A stretch of DNA of 64,000 nt from the NCBI RefSeq assembly GCF_006442205.1, contig NZ_VFVR01000009.1, forward strand, positions 62,001-126,000, given 5' to 3'. Position 1 is the first letter of the stretch; the number at the start of each line of letters is the position of its first letter. Position numbers and translations under genes: made by a program. This stretch comes from Mesorhizobium sp. B2-3-12. Lineage in GTDB: Bacteria > Pseudomonadota > Alphaproteobacteria > Rhizobiales > Rhizobiaceae. A model generated the notes under the pieces. It had not been told where the DNA came from, ran no database searches, and was given only the letters and a program-made list of their open reading frames with translations. Positions 1 to 8,443 of the stretch are shown here, piece after piece.

Positions 1-39
1 GGACACGCCCGCATTTTCCTGCGCAAGCATCTCGAGTGA
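1..39 (+). CDS. possible 3' end of a truncated upstream gene
   Basis: Reading frame 1 is open from the window edge and ends in TGA after 12 codons rich in Arg, Leu and His. This could be the C-terminus of a plus-strand gene lying outside the window. Too little is visible to name it. After it, bases 55-147 could encode a 30-residue hydrophobic peptide, but no ribosome site precedes that ATG. Confidence 0.25.
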   Translation, partial: GHARIFLRKHLE

Positions 40-143
40 GCGCTCGGTCCCAAGATGCGGGCCGTGGCGCTCGGCGCGATCCTGGCGGCCATTTGTTTCA
101 CCGCAATTCTGCAAGCGAAGCGCCTACACTTGCTGGAATTGCG

Positions 144-776
144 CTAGCGAGGCCGGCGCACCGCCCGCACCACGCCGGCGTTTCCGCTGCCGCAGAAGAG
201 ACGGTCGCCGCCATCGGATTCCAGCCCGGAGATTCCCATGCCGGCCGGCATGTCGAGCTTCTCCAGAACCTTGCCCGTTTGTGGGTCGACGCGGCGCAGA
301 TCGCTCTCGTCGCCTTCCCAGGTGGCGTGCCACAATTCGCCGTCGACCCAGGTCACCCCGGTGACGAAACGGTTGGATTCGATGGTGCGCAGGATTTTTC
401 CGGTCTCGGGATCGATCTGGTGGATCTTGCGCTCCCGGTGCTGCCCCACCCAGAGCGTGCCTTCGGCCCAGGTCAGCCCGGAATCGCCGCCATTGCCGGG
501 TGCCGGAATGGTGGAGATGACCTCGCCCGTATCGGGATCGATCTTCTGGATGCGATCATTGGCGAGTTGGAAGAAATGCCGGCCGTCATAGGCGGTACCG
601 GCATGCGCCGCGACGTCGATCGAATGCAACGCCTGTCCGCTCTCCGGATCGAAGGCGTTCAGCCTGTCGCCCGAGGCGAACCAGACATTCTTGCCGTCAA
701 AGCTCACTCCGGCCACCGCCTTGGCGCCAGGAAAGGGTCCGTATTCCCTCAGGATTTCAGCAGCTGCATGTTTCAT
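144..776 (-). CDS. beta-propeller (YVTN/glutamine-cyclotransferase-like) protein
   Basis: A 210-residue protein built from repeated blade-like units of about 40 residues. Each contains a pattern such as 'IDPDTGEVI', 'IDPETGKIL' or 'VDPQTGKVL' followed by a 'W.DGELWHA'-type strand. This repeat is typical of YVTN/Vgb or glutaminyl-cyclotransferase-like propellers. No signal peptide is visible, so it is probably cytoplasmic. It starts 31 nt downstream of the TPR/winged-helix regulator on the same strand, so the two are probably co-transcribed. At 210 residues it is short for a full propeller; either it has few blades or it is a partial family member. No catalytic residues could be assigned; it could be a ligand- or metabolite-sensing companion of the regulator. 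Confidence 0.7.
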   Translation of the reverse strand: MKHAAAEILREYGPFPGAKAVAGVSFDGKNVWFASGDRLNAFDPESGQALHSIDVAAHAGTAYDGRHFFQLANDRIQKIDPDTGEVISTIPAPGNGGDSGLTWAEGTLWVGQHRERKIHQIDPETGKILRTIESNRFVTGVTWVDGELWHATWEGDESDLRRVDPQTGKVLEKLDMPAGMGISGLESDGGDRLFCGSGNAGVVRAVRRPR

Positions 777-807
777 GTCTCGATCCTCAATCGTTGCTGC
801 TCCCTTC

Positions 808-2028
808 CTAATCGTTCGGCAGCGGCGCGGGGAGTAACAAGGTGGTCGTGAATCCAGCCACCGGCGGCGTCATCCAGCGGCGCGCCCGGCCATGGCCGAA
901 GGACTGTACCTTGCCGGCCCCGGCAAGCGGCTCGAGCGCCCGCTGCACGCTGCGTTGGCCGGTTCCGAGCGCCAGCGCCAGCGCCGAGCTCGACCAGGCC
1001 TCGCCGTCGGCCAGCAAGGCCAGCACGGCCGCGTGCCGCTCCTCGATCGGCCGCGCCAGCACCAGCACCGCCCGTGCATGGCGCGGCGCCAGCCTGAAGC
1101 CCTGCTTGGTTGCGCTGATGCCGGCCAGCGCGCGAAGCTCGGCGCGCAACCGCCCGATCTCGACGCGCAGGCGCGCGCGATGGGATTCATCGGCATGCTT
1201 GCCGCCGAAGGCCCGCGCCACGAGTTCCCCCCGCGACACGTCGCCTGGCCAGGCTTCGGCGAGCGTCCGCGCCAGGGCGAACAGCACAGGCCGGCTCGCC
1301 AGCGAAACGGTGGTCCTGTCAGCGCGCACGGCGTAGCGGAAGGCATCGACGACCAGACCGGGCGCTCCCTGCAATGCCTCGACCTCTTCGAGCAGCAGCG
1401 GCCGCTCCGTCCCTTGCACGATCAGCCGCGCCGCCGGCGTCTCCAGCGCCTGGCTTGCGCTCTCGACCTCCGCGACGAGGCCTGGAATGCCGGCTATGCG
1501 GGCGGCATGGCGCGCCCATTCCAGTGCCGCGCGCGCCGGCCGGGTCCTGAGCTGCCGCATGGCAATGCCAGCGACGGCGAGCTCGTGCGCGGCCCTGGCC
1601 GCCGGCGGAAGCGGCGCCGGGTCGAGCCCGGCCAGCACATGCTCGGCCTCGTCGAGGCGGCCAATCAAGAGCAGGCGCCGGACCTTGAGGTGGCCGGCAT
1701 GCGCCGCGTTCAACCGGTCGCCATGCTTTTCCAGTGCCGTGCGGGCCGCGTCGAGCGCCTTGGCCGGCCAGCCAAGATCACGCGAGACCAGCGCGATCTC
1801 GGCCTCGGCGACGACGCAGCGGGCGCGCGCGACGGCCTCTTTCGGGCTGAAAGCGCGCGCCGCGCGCCGCAACAGGAGCTTGGCACGATCGAAGTCGCCG
1901 AGCTGCGCCATGGCGATGCCGCGCAACGCCAAGGCCGGCGCATCCTCGCGCAGGGCGACGCGGTCGAGCGCGCCGAGCGCATCGCCCGAAGCCAGCGCCA
2001 GCGCCGCCGCGTTGATCAGCGAGTCCAT
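808..2028 (-). CDS. TPR / winged-helix transcriptional regulator
   Basis: A 406-residue protein. Residues 1-190 are Ala/Leu-rich helical repeats resembling TPRs. Residues about 235-315 resemble an OmpR/SARP-type winged helix: a 'VSLASRPVLFALARTLAEA' segment, then an Arg-rich recognition-helix region and a 'KQGFRL' wing. Residues 325-385 form a second helix-turn-helix of the MarR/ArsR kind ending in an Arg-rich wing. It is transcribed away from the DUF899 gene, with 116 nt to the nearest divergent small ORF, and it is followed by the propeller gene. A regulator of the divergent genes is the natural inference, but nothing in the sequence proves the target or the signal. Confidence 0.7.
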   Translation of the reverse strand: MDSLINAAALALASGDALGALDRVALREDAPALALRGIAMAQLGDFDRAKLLLRRAARAFSPKEAVARARCVVAEAEIALVSRDLGWPAKALDAARTALEKHGDRLNAAHAGHLKVRRLLLIGRLDEAEHVLAGLDPAPLPPAARAAHELAVAGIAMRQLRTRPARAALEWARHAARIAGIPGLVAEVESASQALETPAARLIVQGTERPLLLEEVEALQGAPGLVVDAFRYAVRADRTTVSLASRPVLFALARTLAEAWPGDVSRGELVARAFGGKHADESHRARLRVEIGRLRAELRALAGISATKQGFRLAPRHARAVLVLARPIEERHAAVLALLADGEAWSSSALALALGTGQRSVQRALEPLAGAGKVQSFGHGRARRWMTPPVAGFTTTLLLPAPLPND

Positions 2029-2144
2029 TCAAATCCCGTCACACTTGTAACTCCCACCCCGGCGCGCCGCCGCCCTACCTTAGGTCAGTACCGTCAACCA
2101 GCAAGTCGTGCCGGCCATGACGGCATGCAAGGGAGAACCAGAAA

Positions 2145-2324
2145 ATGCCCGCCTCCACCGAACTCGACCTCGCCGCGGCGAATGATACGGCCAAGCACGC
2201 CGGACGCCACCCCTGTTGCGCCGGCCCGGATCTTCTTGATCCCCCCGCGCCCGCAACGCCCCGCCTTCCCCAGGCAACGACACACCGCAACGACGCCACG
2301 ACTGGCAAAGGAGAAGACCAATGA
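2145..2324 (+). CDS. candidate small ORF upstream of the DUF899 gene
   Basis: ATG at 2145 is preceded by an AGGGAGA ribosome site about 8 nt upstream. The frame runs 59 codons and its TGA overlaps the ATG of the DUF899 gene (ATGA at 2321-2324). The peptide contains a 'HPCCAGPDLLD' stretch and a Pro/Thr-rich tail. The good ribosome site and the stop-start overlap argue that it is translated and coupled to the next gene. I do not recognise it. It may be a leader peptide or simply untranslated leader. Confidence 0.4.
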   Translation: MPASTELDLAAANDTAKHAGRHPCCAGPDLLDPPAPATPRLPQATTHRNDATTGKGEDQ

Positions 2325-3067
2325 CCACGACCATGAACACCCCGCCGATCGTTTCACGGCAAGACTGGGAAGCCGCTCACAAAGAGATGCTGGTGAAGGA
2401 GAAGGCGACGATGCGCGCCAGGGATGCGCTGTCGGCCGAACGCCGGCGCATGCCATGGACGGAAGTGGACAAGGCCTATGTGTTCGATGGCCCCGACGGC
2501 AAGGTCAGCCTGCTCGACCTGTTCGAGGGCCGCCGCCAGCTGATCGTCTACCGCGCCTTCTTCGAGCCCGGCGTCTATGGCTGGCCAGATCACGCCTGCC
2601 GCGGCTGCTCGCTCGGCGCCGACCAGGTCGGTCACCTCGCCCATCTCAACACCCGCGACACCACGCTCGCCTACGCCTCGCGCGCGCCGCAGGCCGACAT
2701 TGCGCGGCTGAAGCAGCGGATGGGCTGGGAGATGCCCTGGTACACCATCACCGACAGCTTCGACAAAGACTTCGGCGTCGACGAATGGCACGGCCACAAC
2801 GTGTTCTTCCGTGACGGGAACCGCATCTTCCGCACCTATTTCACCAACAACCGCGGCGACGAGGCTTTGGGCACGGTCTGGAGTTATCTCGACATCACGC
2901 CGCTCGGCCGCCAGGAGATCTGGGAAGACTCGCCCGAGGGCTATCCGCAGACGCCGCTCTACAGCTGGTGGAACTGGCACGACAATTACGATGCCGGGGC
3001 CGACAAGAAATGGGCTGAAGTATCCGCCGCCGGCGAGGCCGCCTTCCGCGACAAGGGCGAGAAGTAG
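2321..3067 (+). CDS. DUF899 family thioredoxin-like protein
   Basis: A 248-residue protein of the DUF899 family. After a helical N-terminus ('SRQDWEAAHKEMLVKEK') comes the characteristic 'RRQLIVYRAFFEPG' strand and a 'CRGCSLGADQVGHL' redox-type CxxC motif. The 'NVFFRDGNRIFRTYFTNNRG' segment and the 'DITPLGRQEIWEDSPEGYPQTP' C-terminal block (here split: DITPLGRQEIW, EDSPEGYPQTP) complete the family pattern. The fold is thioredoxin-like; the biochemical role of the family is not established. A GGAGAAG ribosome site lies before the ATG, and the gene overlaps the small ORF upstream by 4 nt. A stem-loop follows the stop codon, and a small membrane protein gene lies 83 nt downstream on the same strand. 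Confidence 0.88.
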   Translation: MTTTMNTPPIVSRQDWEAAHKEMLVKEKATMRARDALSAERRRMPWTEVDKAYVFDGPDGKVSLLDLFEGRRQLIVYRAFFEPGVYGWPDHACRGCSLGADQVGHLAHLNTRDTTLAYASRAPQADIARLKQRMGWEMPWYTITDSFDKDFGVDEWHGHNVFFRDGNRIFRTYFTNNRGDEALGTVWSYLDITPLGRQEIWEDSPEGYPQTPLYSWWNWHDNYDAGADKKWAEVSAAGEAAFRDKGEK

Positions 3068-3085
3068 CTGGCGCAAGCCTGTCTG

Positions 3086-3121
3086 GGTTCCTCGCCCCGT
3101 CTCCGGCGCGGGCGAGGAACC
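3086..3121 (+). terminator. 12-bp perfect stem-loop between the DUF899 gene and the small membrane gene
   Basis: GGTTCCTCGCCC at 3086-3097 pairs with its exact reverse complement at 3110-3121 across a 12-nt loop. There is no T-run, so this may be a partial attenuator or an mRNA-stabilising hairpin rather than a full terminator. Confidence 0.55.
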
Positions 3122-3150
3122 GGCCTCGCAACCATCAAGGGAAGAAGATC

Positions 3151-3423
3151 ATGAGCGATATCCATTCCGGCATCGGCGGCGCGTCCCCCGAAAACATCGC
3201 CACCCCAGGCATTGCCGACTGGCTGTGCCTCGCGGCCGCCCCGACTTTCGCCCTGATGGCTCTGCTTTCCCACGGTCTCGGCGGCGATGCGGCCATGCAA
3301 TGCATGGGCGCGCCTTCGCCAATCACGGGAATGCCTGCCATGTACCTGCTGATGAGCGCCTTCCATCTGGCGCCGTGGCTGCGGGTGATTTCCGGCCGCG
3401 CTATAAAGGCGAGCCGGACCTGA
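3151..3423 (+). CDS. small two-helix membrane protein
   Basis: A 90-residue protein starting at an ATG preceded by AAGGGAAGAAG. Hydrophobic segments at about 24-43 ('WLCLAAAPTFALMALLS') and 62-82 ('MPAMYLLMSAFHLAPWLRVI') suggest two membrane helices, with a short basic tail. It lies downstream of the DUF899 gene and is probably in the same transcription unit, apart from the intervening hairpin. No family recognised. The following 207 nt up to 3631 contain no convincing gene. Confidence 0.65.
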   Translation: MSDIHSGIGGASPENIATPGIADWLCLAAAPTFALMALLSHGLGGDAAMQCMGAPSPITGMPAMYLLMSAFHLAPWLRVISGRAIKASRT

Positions 3424-3586
3424 GGGAACGCGGCCGGCATGCCTACCGTGCCGGTCTTACATCGCGATGTCGTTACCGGCAGCAACGGCTTCTGCAGGCC
3501 GCTCTCGCCAAGCCCGGCGCGCATCTCGATCTCGATGTCGCGCCAGATCCGCGAGAACGGCATGTCTCGCCGACCTGAATGCCGGA

Positions 3587-3616
3587 GATGGGCGCGGAAC
3601 ATCTCCCGCGCCCATC
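3587..3616 (-). terminator. stem-loop after the sugar-binding protein gene
   Basis: GATGGGCGCGG (3587-3597) pairs with CCGCGCCCATC (3606-3616), an 11-bp perfect stem 14 nt beyond the stop codon of the minus-strand ABC operon. Its position fits an operon terminator; no long U-run follows. Confidence 0.55.
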
Positions 3617-3630
3617 ACGCTTAGCCCTGC

Positions 3631-4782
3631 TCAATTGCACTTCGGCTTGGCGCTGTTGCAGGCATCGACCAGCTCGGCCGGCGGGTCCTTGTGGAACACC
3701 GTCTTGAACGATTCCAGCACATTGGACTGCACCACCGGCAAGGACTGGACACCGACCCAGGCGGGCGTCGGTTGACCGATAAGCGCCTTCATCATGGCAA
3801 GAGCCTCTGCGACGCCCTGGTCATAGGGACGCTGCGAGCCGGTTGCCTTGAGCGGGCCGCCCTTGGCGATTTCGATTGCCGATTGCAGGCCGAGATCGAC
3901 GGTGGTGATCGGAATGTCGATGCCTTGCGCGCGCATCGACGACAGCGTGTCGAGCGCCGGCTGGTCCCATACCGCGTACAGGCCCTTCACATCCGGATTG
4001 CCGGTCAGGAAATCGCCTGCGATCTGCGAGACCTTCGACGGATCGGTGAAATCGACCTGCTTCATGATGATATCGGGGCGGTTTTTCTTCATCCACTCCG
4101 AGACGCCCTTGGTGCGCTCATTGGTGCTGAAATAGTCGACGCCGAAATTCACCAGGCCGATCGTGCCGCCCTTGGGCATGCAGGAGGCGAGGATCGTTGC
4201 GGCGATCTGGCCATTGCCCTGGCTGTCGGCCGAAACCATCGTGGCAAAATCCTTGGGAGACGAGAGGCCGACCGGAATGCTGTCCATGAACACCAGCTTG
4301 ATGCCGGCCTCGCCCACCTTCTTGTAGGTCGGCGCCGTCGCGGTGAAATCGACGGGGATGGAAATGATGCCGTCCGGATGCTGCTGGATGGTGTTCTCGA
4401 TATCGGCGATCTGCTTGTCGACCTGGTATTCGGCCGACGCCACGCCGGTGACGGTGACGCCATATTTGGCAAGCGTTTCGCTGATGCCTTGCACCTGGAG
4501 CTGCGACCAGTCGAGGTTCACCGTCTGCATCGAAATGCCGACCTTGAACTTGCCGGCCTTGACCTTCGCGGCCTCGTCGTCGGTCAGTTTCAGCTCGTCT
4601 GGCGAGGCCGCCTTTTCGCCATGCGGACCCTGGCCGACAATGCCCTTGGGGCCGAGCGTGGCCATGTCGACGCCGGTAACGCAGGTGTCGGGCGTCTGCG
4701 CCAGGCTGATGGACGTCGACAGGGCGAACGCGCTGACGGCGAGGCTCAATGTGCCGAATAGGATTCTTGCCGAATGCTTCAT
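3631..4782 (-). CDS. sugar ABC transporter periplasmic substrate-binding protein
   Basis: A 383-residue type-1 periplasmic binding protein (ribose/rhamnose-like family). The start was placed at 4782, not at upstream in-frame codons, because 'MKHSARILFGTLSLAVSAFA' is a classic Sec signal peptide and GGAGGAAG precedes that ATG. The first lobe strand 'KFKVGISMQTVNLDW' appears after an N-terminal extension of about 50 residues beyond the signal. 'IADIENTIQQHPDGIISIPV' and 'KGLYAVWDQPALDTLSSMRAQ' (quoted in parts) are typical of the fold. It is the last gene of the ATPase-permease-binding protein operon, 79 nt after the permease. The ligand cannot be read from sequence; a sugar or polyol is likely. 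Confidence 0.88.
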   Translation of the reverse strand: MKHSARILFGTLSLAVSAFALSTSISLAQTPDTCVTGVDMATLGPKGIVGQGPHGEKAASPDELKLTDDEAAKVKAGKFKVGISMQTVNLDWSQLQVQGISETLAKYGVTVTGVASAEYQVDKQIADIENTIQQHPDGIISIPVDFTATAPTYKKVGEAGIKLVFMDSIPVGLSSPKDFATMVSADSQGNGQIAATILASCMPKGGTIGLVNFGVDYFSTNERTKGVSEWMKKNRPDIIMKQVDFTDPSKVSQIAGDFLTGNPDVKGLYAVWDQPALDTLSSMRAQGIDIPITTVDLGLQSAIEIAKGGPLKATGSQRPYDQGVAEALAMMKALIGQPTPAWVGVQSLPVVQSNVLESFKTVFHKDPPAELVDACNSAKPKCN

Positions 4783-4861
4783 GACTTCCTCCGTTGATTG
4801 TTGATGTCTGGCTTGCCGTTTGGAGCCGGCGATTTTCTGCTGTGATCCGTGGATGCGCGCC

Positions 4862-5866
4862 TTACCTCCTCGTGAACGCGACCGCGGCGACGATGATTGC
4901 TCCCTTGATGACGAGTTGCAGCGACGAGCTGACGCCAAGCAGCACCAGCCCGTTGTTGAGCGTGCCGATGATGAGACTGCCAAGCAGCGTGCCGAGCACG
5001 AAGCCGCGACCGCCGAACAGGCTGCAGCCACCGAGGATCACCGAGGCGATGACATCGAGTTCCATGCCTTGCACCACGTCGGGCCGCGCCGCATGCGAAC
5101 GCGCTGACAGGATAAGCGATGCGAGGCCCGCCAGCGTCCCGGTCAGGACGAAGGCCAGCGTGGTGACCCGCTTGATATCGACGCCGGAATAAAGTGCAGC
5201 CGTCGGATTGCCGCCGGCCGCATAGACCCGCCGCCCGTAGACGCTGTAGTGCAGCAGCAAAATGCCGGCGACGGTGACGCCAAGCGTCCACAGTATGGGC
5301 GCCGGAATGCCGAGCACCGAGCCCTCGCCGAAGATATTGAAGTAATACTCGTTGGTGATGATGACCGGCTTGGTGTTGGTGACCATCAGCGCCAGGCCGC
5401 GCGCACCGCTCAGCGTGCCCAGCGTCACCAGGAAGGACGGGATTTCCAGCCGGGTGGTGAGCACGCCGTTGATCAGCCCGATCAGCGCCCCGGTGCCCAG
5501 TCCGGCAGCCGCGCCGACCACCCAGTTGTTGGCGACGAAGGCCATGGCCAGCGACGCGCTCATGCCCGAAAGCGCCAGCGTCGAGGCGACCGACAGGTCG
5601 ATCTGCCTGGAGATGATGACGAACGTCATGCCGACGGCAATGATCGAGACCAGCGTGGTCTGGCGGCCGATGTTGAGAAAATTATCCACCGACAGAAACC
5701 AGGGCGACGCCAGGCTGAAGACGATCAGCATGATGGCGAAGGCGATATAGAGCATGTAGGGGCGCTCGCCCTGCAGCAGGTTCAACAGCGCCAGGCGACC
5801 GCCGGGCTGATTGACGGCCATTGCCGCCGCCGTTGATGCCTTTGCCCGACCTTCGGTGTCCGTCAT
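4862..5866 (-). CDS. sugar ABC transporter permease (RbsC/RhaP family)
   Basis: A 334-residue inner-membrane permease of the ribose/xylose type. The start at 5866 gives 'MTDTEGRAKAST' and a 4-nt ATGA overlap with the ATPase gene, so longer versions were rejected. Multiple membrane segments are visible, such as 'YMLYIAFAIMLIVFSLASPW' and 'TLVSIIAVGMTFVIISRQID'. The family motif 'GGCSLFGGRGFVLGTLLGSL' lies near residue 275. It should form the transmembrane homodimer that partners the neighbouring dual-domain ATPase and the downstream binding protein. Confidence 0.92.
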   Translation of the reverse strand: MTDTEGRAKASTAAAMAVNQPGGRLALLNLLQGERPYMLYIAFAIMLIVFSLASPWFLSVDNFLNIGRQTTLVSIIAVGMTFVIISRQIDLSVASTLALSGMSASLAMAFVANNWVVGAAAGLGTGALIGLINGVLTTRLEIPSFLVTLGTLSGARGLALMVTNTKPVIITNEYYFNIFGEGSVLGIPAPILWTLGVTVAGILLLHYSVYGRRVYAAGGNPTAALYSGVDIKRVTTLAFVLTGTLAGLASLILSARSHAARPDVVQGMELDVIASVILGGCSLFGGRGFVLGTLLGSLIIGTLNNGLVLLGVSSSLQLVIKGAIIVAAVAFTRR

Positions 5867-7434
5867 GCCGCGTGCTCTTCCGATGGCTGCGAAATCTGAA
5901 TGAGATGATGAAGGTCCTCGGCGCTGCCGAACGCTTGCCTGGACACCGTCTTGATGATGCGGCCGTCGACGACGATCGAGATGCGGTCGCACAGTTGCAG
6001 CAGTTCCGACAGGTCCGACGACACCAGAAGCACACCGCTTCCGGCCGCCGCCGCGCCACGGATGACGCCGTAAATCTCCTCGCGCGCGCCGACATCGACA
6101 CCGACGGTCGGCTCGTCGAGCAGGAGCACGCGCGGCCTTGGCTCATTCCATTTGCCGAAGACCACCTTTTGCTGGTTGCCGCCGGACAGGTTCTTTACGG
6201 TGGTCGCGGCGCTCGGCGCCTTGACCGCCAGCCGCCGCATGGCGGTATCGGCCCGCTCGCTCGAGGCACCACGCCGCAGCCAGCCGAAGCGGGAAAACTC
6301 TCGCAGCCTTGGCAGCACCAGATTGCGCTCGATCGAATGCTCGAGCACCAGCCCCTGCACGTGCCGGTCCTCCGGCACCAGCGCGATGCCCTGTCGTATC
6401 GCCGCCGCCGGATTACTTCCCCTGAGCGGCACGCCGTCGAGGCTGGCCCCGCCCGACTGGACGGGCCGCAGCCCGAAGATGGTCTGCAGGATTTCCGTAC
6501 GCCCGCTGCCGATCAGCCCGGCGAGGCCATGGATCTCGCCGCCGCGCAATTCGAGGTTGACGCGATCGAGCCGGTCATTGCCGACATCGGTCAATTCGAG
6601 CACGGGATTTGCGAGAGGACCAGGCGAGGACGGCACGCTTTGTCCCGATGCCGCGCCATCAGCCTTCAGAACCGCGTGATCCGGCCCGACGATCGCGCCG
6701 ACCAGTTGGCGCATATTGGTCTGCGCCGTGACGAATGTCCCGGCGTTCTGCCCGTCGCGGAACACCGTCACCCGGTTCGAAATCCGGAACACCTCGTTGA
6801 GGCGATGCGTGACGTAGATGACGCCTACGCCCCGCGCGGCGACCGCCCGGATCGCCTCGAACAGGATCTTCTCCTCGTCATCGGTCAGTGCCGAGGTCGG
6901 CTCGTCGAGGATGAGCAGGCGGACATCGCCCATCAACGCCTTGGCGATCTCGGTCATCTGGCGGTAGGCGAAGGGCAGCGAACCGACCATGGCGCGGGCA
7001 TCGAGCGGAATGTTCTGCGATTTCAGGAAAGCTTCGGCCTGCGCCACCAGCTGGCGCTTCCTGAGGAAGCCAAGCCGTGTCTTCGGTTCCCGCCCAAGCA
7101 GCAGATTGTCGGCGACCGAGAGCGATTCGACCAAGCTCAGATCCTGGTAGACGACCGCCACGCCGGCATCGCGCGACTGGGCCGGCGAAGCGAAGGAGAC
7201 AGGCCGGCCGTCGATGTCGATCGAGCCGCCATCATGCACATGCACGCCGCTCAGGATCTTGATCAGCGTCGATTTGCCGGCCCCGTTTTCACCGAGCAGG
7301 GCATGCACTTCACCGGAACGGATTTCGAGACTGACGCCGCGCAGCGCATTGACGCCGCCAAACCGCTTCCTGACGCCCTCGACGCGCAGCAAGGGTGTCC
7401 CGGACATCGGCGCAATCGAACCCTGTTCGACCAT
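5863..7434 (-). CDS. sugar ABC transporter ATP-binding protein, two ATPase domains
   Basis: A 523-residue RbsA/MglA-type ATPase. The N-terminal half has Walker A 'GENGAGKST' and a Walker B region 'RLLILDEPTSAL'; its signature is in the divergent form found in this family. The second half has a degenerate P-loop ('GLIGSGRTEIL') and the signature 'LSGGNQQKVVFGKW' followed by 'LLDEPTVGVDVG'. This asymmetry is normal for carbohydrate-uptake family 2 importers. It is the first structural gene after the DeoR regulator (129-nt gap holding a probable promoter) and overlaps the permease start. Confidence 0.93.
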   Translation of the reverse strand: MVEQGSIAPMSGTPLLRVEGVRKRFGGVNALRGVSLEIRSGEVHALLGENGAGKSTLIKILSGVHVHDGGSIDIDGRPVSFASPAQSRDAGVAVVYQDLSLVESLSVADNLLLGREPKTRLGFLRKRQLVAQAEAFLKSQNIPLDARAMVGSLPFAYRQMTEIAKALMGDVRLLILDEPTSALTDDEEKILFEAIRAVAARGVGVIYVTHRLNEVFRISNRVTVFRDGQNAGTFVTAQTNMRQLVGAIVGPDHAVLKADGAASGQSVPSSPGPLANPVLELTDVGNDRLDRVNLELRGGEIHGLAGLIGSGRTEILQTIFGLRPVQSGGASLDGVPLRGSNPAAAIRQGIALVPEDRHVQGLVLEHSIERNLVLPRLREFSRFGWLRRGASSERADTAMRRLAVKAPSAATTVKNLSGGNQQKVVFGKWNEPRPRVLLLDEPTVGVDVGAREEIYGVIRGAAAAGSGVLLVSSDLSELLQLCDRISIVVDGRIIKTVSRQAFGSAEDLHHLIQISQPSEEHAA

Positions 7435-7484
7435 GATGCCCGCGCTTCCTCCCTTTGACGCGTCCCCTACCCAGACTGTCCGCG

Positions 7485-7547
7485 AGTCTCTTTTGAGACT
7501 TCCCTTACTTTTTTTGTGACTTTTCCATCAGCGATGCGAAATGTCAA
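7485..7547 (-). promoter_or_regulatory. candidate promoter and operator for the sugar ABC operon
   Basis: On the minus strand, TTGACA (7547-7542) is a -35-like hexamer. Further downstream AGTCTC-TTTT-GAGACT (7485-7500) is a perfect 6-bp inverted repeat. It lies between the DeoR gene and the ATPase gene, so it could be the repressor's operator. The -10 box is not clear. Confidence 0.35.
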
Positions 7548-7563
7548 ACGAAGCTTGGTGAAA

Positions 7564-8295
7564 TCAAAACGAGCCCGACCCGGCCTCGCCATGTTCGGTG
7601 ATCACCGCATCGAAACCATCCATGCCGGAGAAGAAGGCGCGCTTGAGCTTGCCGATCTTGCTCGAATCGATGACCAGGTAGTTTTCCCGCGCCAGGCTCA
7701 TCACCTTCTGCTTCACCACCGCCTCGTGGAAATGCTCGCAAGTGGCGCCGCGCTTGGCATCGACGCCGGCGGCCGAGAGGAAGGCGGCGTTGATGCCGAC
7801 GCTCTTCAGGATGTCGAAATCATGCGTGCCCGAGAAAGACGCCGAGGCCGGATGGTAGACGCCGCCCAGCATGATGATCGTCACATTGGCCTTGCGGGTC
7901 AGGCGCTCCGCGACATTCATGGCGTAACATATTGCCGTTATTCGGTAATCGTCGGGAATGAGGTCGATCAGATGGATCAGCGTCGTGCCGCAGTCGACGA
8001 AGATCGTCTCGTCGGGCCGTATCTTGCGCACCGCGTGCAGGCAGGCTTCGCGCTTCGCCGCCGCATGGCTGTCGGCCGCGGTCGCCAGTTCGTAAGGGAT
8101 ATCGGCGTCGATCTCGGCCGCGGCCAATATGTGTCCGCCGAGATAGGCGATCTGGCCCTGGTTGGTGGCGATGTCGCGCCGCACCGTCATTTCGGAGACG
8201 CCGAGCAGCGTGGCCGCTTCGCTGAGATGGATAACCCGCCGTTCCGACAAGAGATGGATCAGCCGGGCTGTCCTTTGCGCTTTGCGAGCAGTCAT
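7564..8295 (-). CDS. DeoR family transcriptional regulator
   Basis: A 243-residue DeoR-type repressor. Residues 8-60 form the helix-turn-helix ('LIHLLSERRVIHLSEAATLL' then 'VSEMTVRRDI'), a signature of the family. The C-terminal sugar-phosphate sensor fold has the conserved 'FVDCGTTLIHLIDLIPDD' segment and 'SAAGVDAKRG'. It precedes the sugar importer genes on the same strand, so it is inferred to repress the importer in the absence of its phosphorylated substrate. No sugar-catabolic enzymes lie next to it, so the substrate stays unknown. Confidence 0.88.
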   Translation of the reverse strand: MTARKAQRTARLIHLLSERRVIHLSEAATLLGVSEMTVRRDIATNQGQIAYLGGHILAAAEIDADIPYELATAADSHAAAKREACLHAVRKIRPDETIFVDCGTTLIHLIDLIPDDYRITAICYAMNVAERLTRKANVTIIMLGGVYHPASASFSGTHDFDILKSVGINAAFLSAAGVDAKRGATCEHFHEAVVKQKVMSLARENYLVIDSSKIGKLKRAFFSGMDGFDAVITEHGEAGSGSF

Positions 8296-8443
8296 GCGTG
8301 AGGCCTGTCGGTCACCTGAAATGTGAGGAATTTAACAACTGCTCCCGCTCGGATGCAAGCGACGCGTGCGGACCGCCCGCCGTGAGCCACGAACATGCCT
8401 GTTTACAAGGCTGTTGCCTGCCTGGAACCGATGGTGCCGACCA

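Noticed and set aside
892..2814. 640-codon plus-strand frame
   Set aside because: It runs antisense through the TPR regulator and then across the start of the DUF899 gene in another frame.
3439..3624. 61-codon plus-strand ORF
   Set aside because: No ribosome site, odd Ser/Arg composition and overlap with the terminator hairpin.
4783..5031. N-terminal extension of the sugar-binding protein
   Set aside because: It overlaps the permease and lies upstream of a clear signal peptide with a strong ribosome site at 4782.
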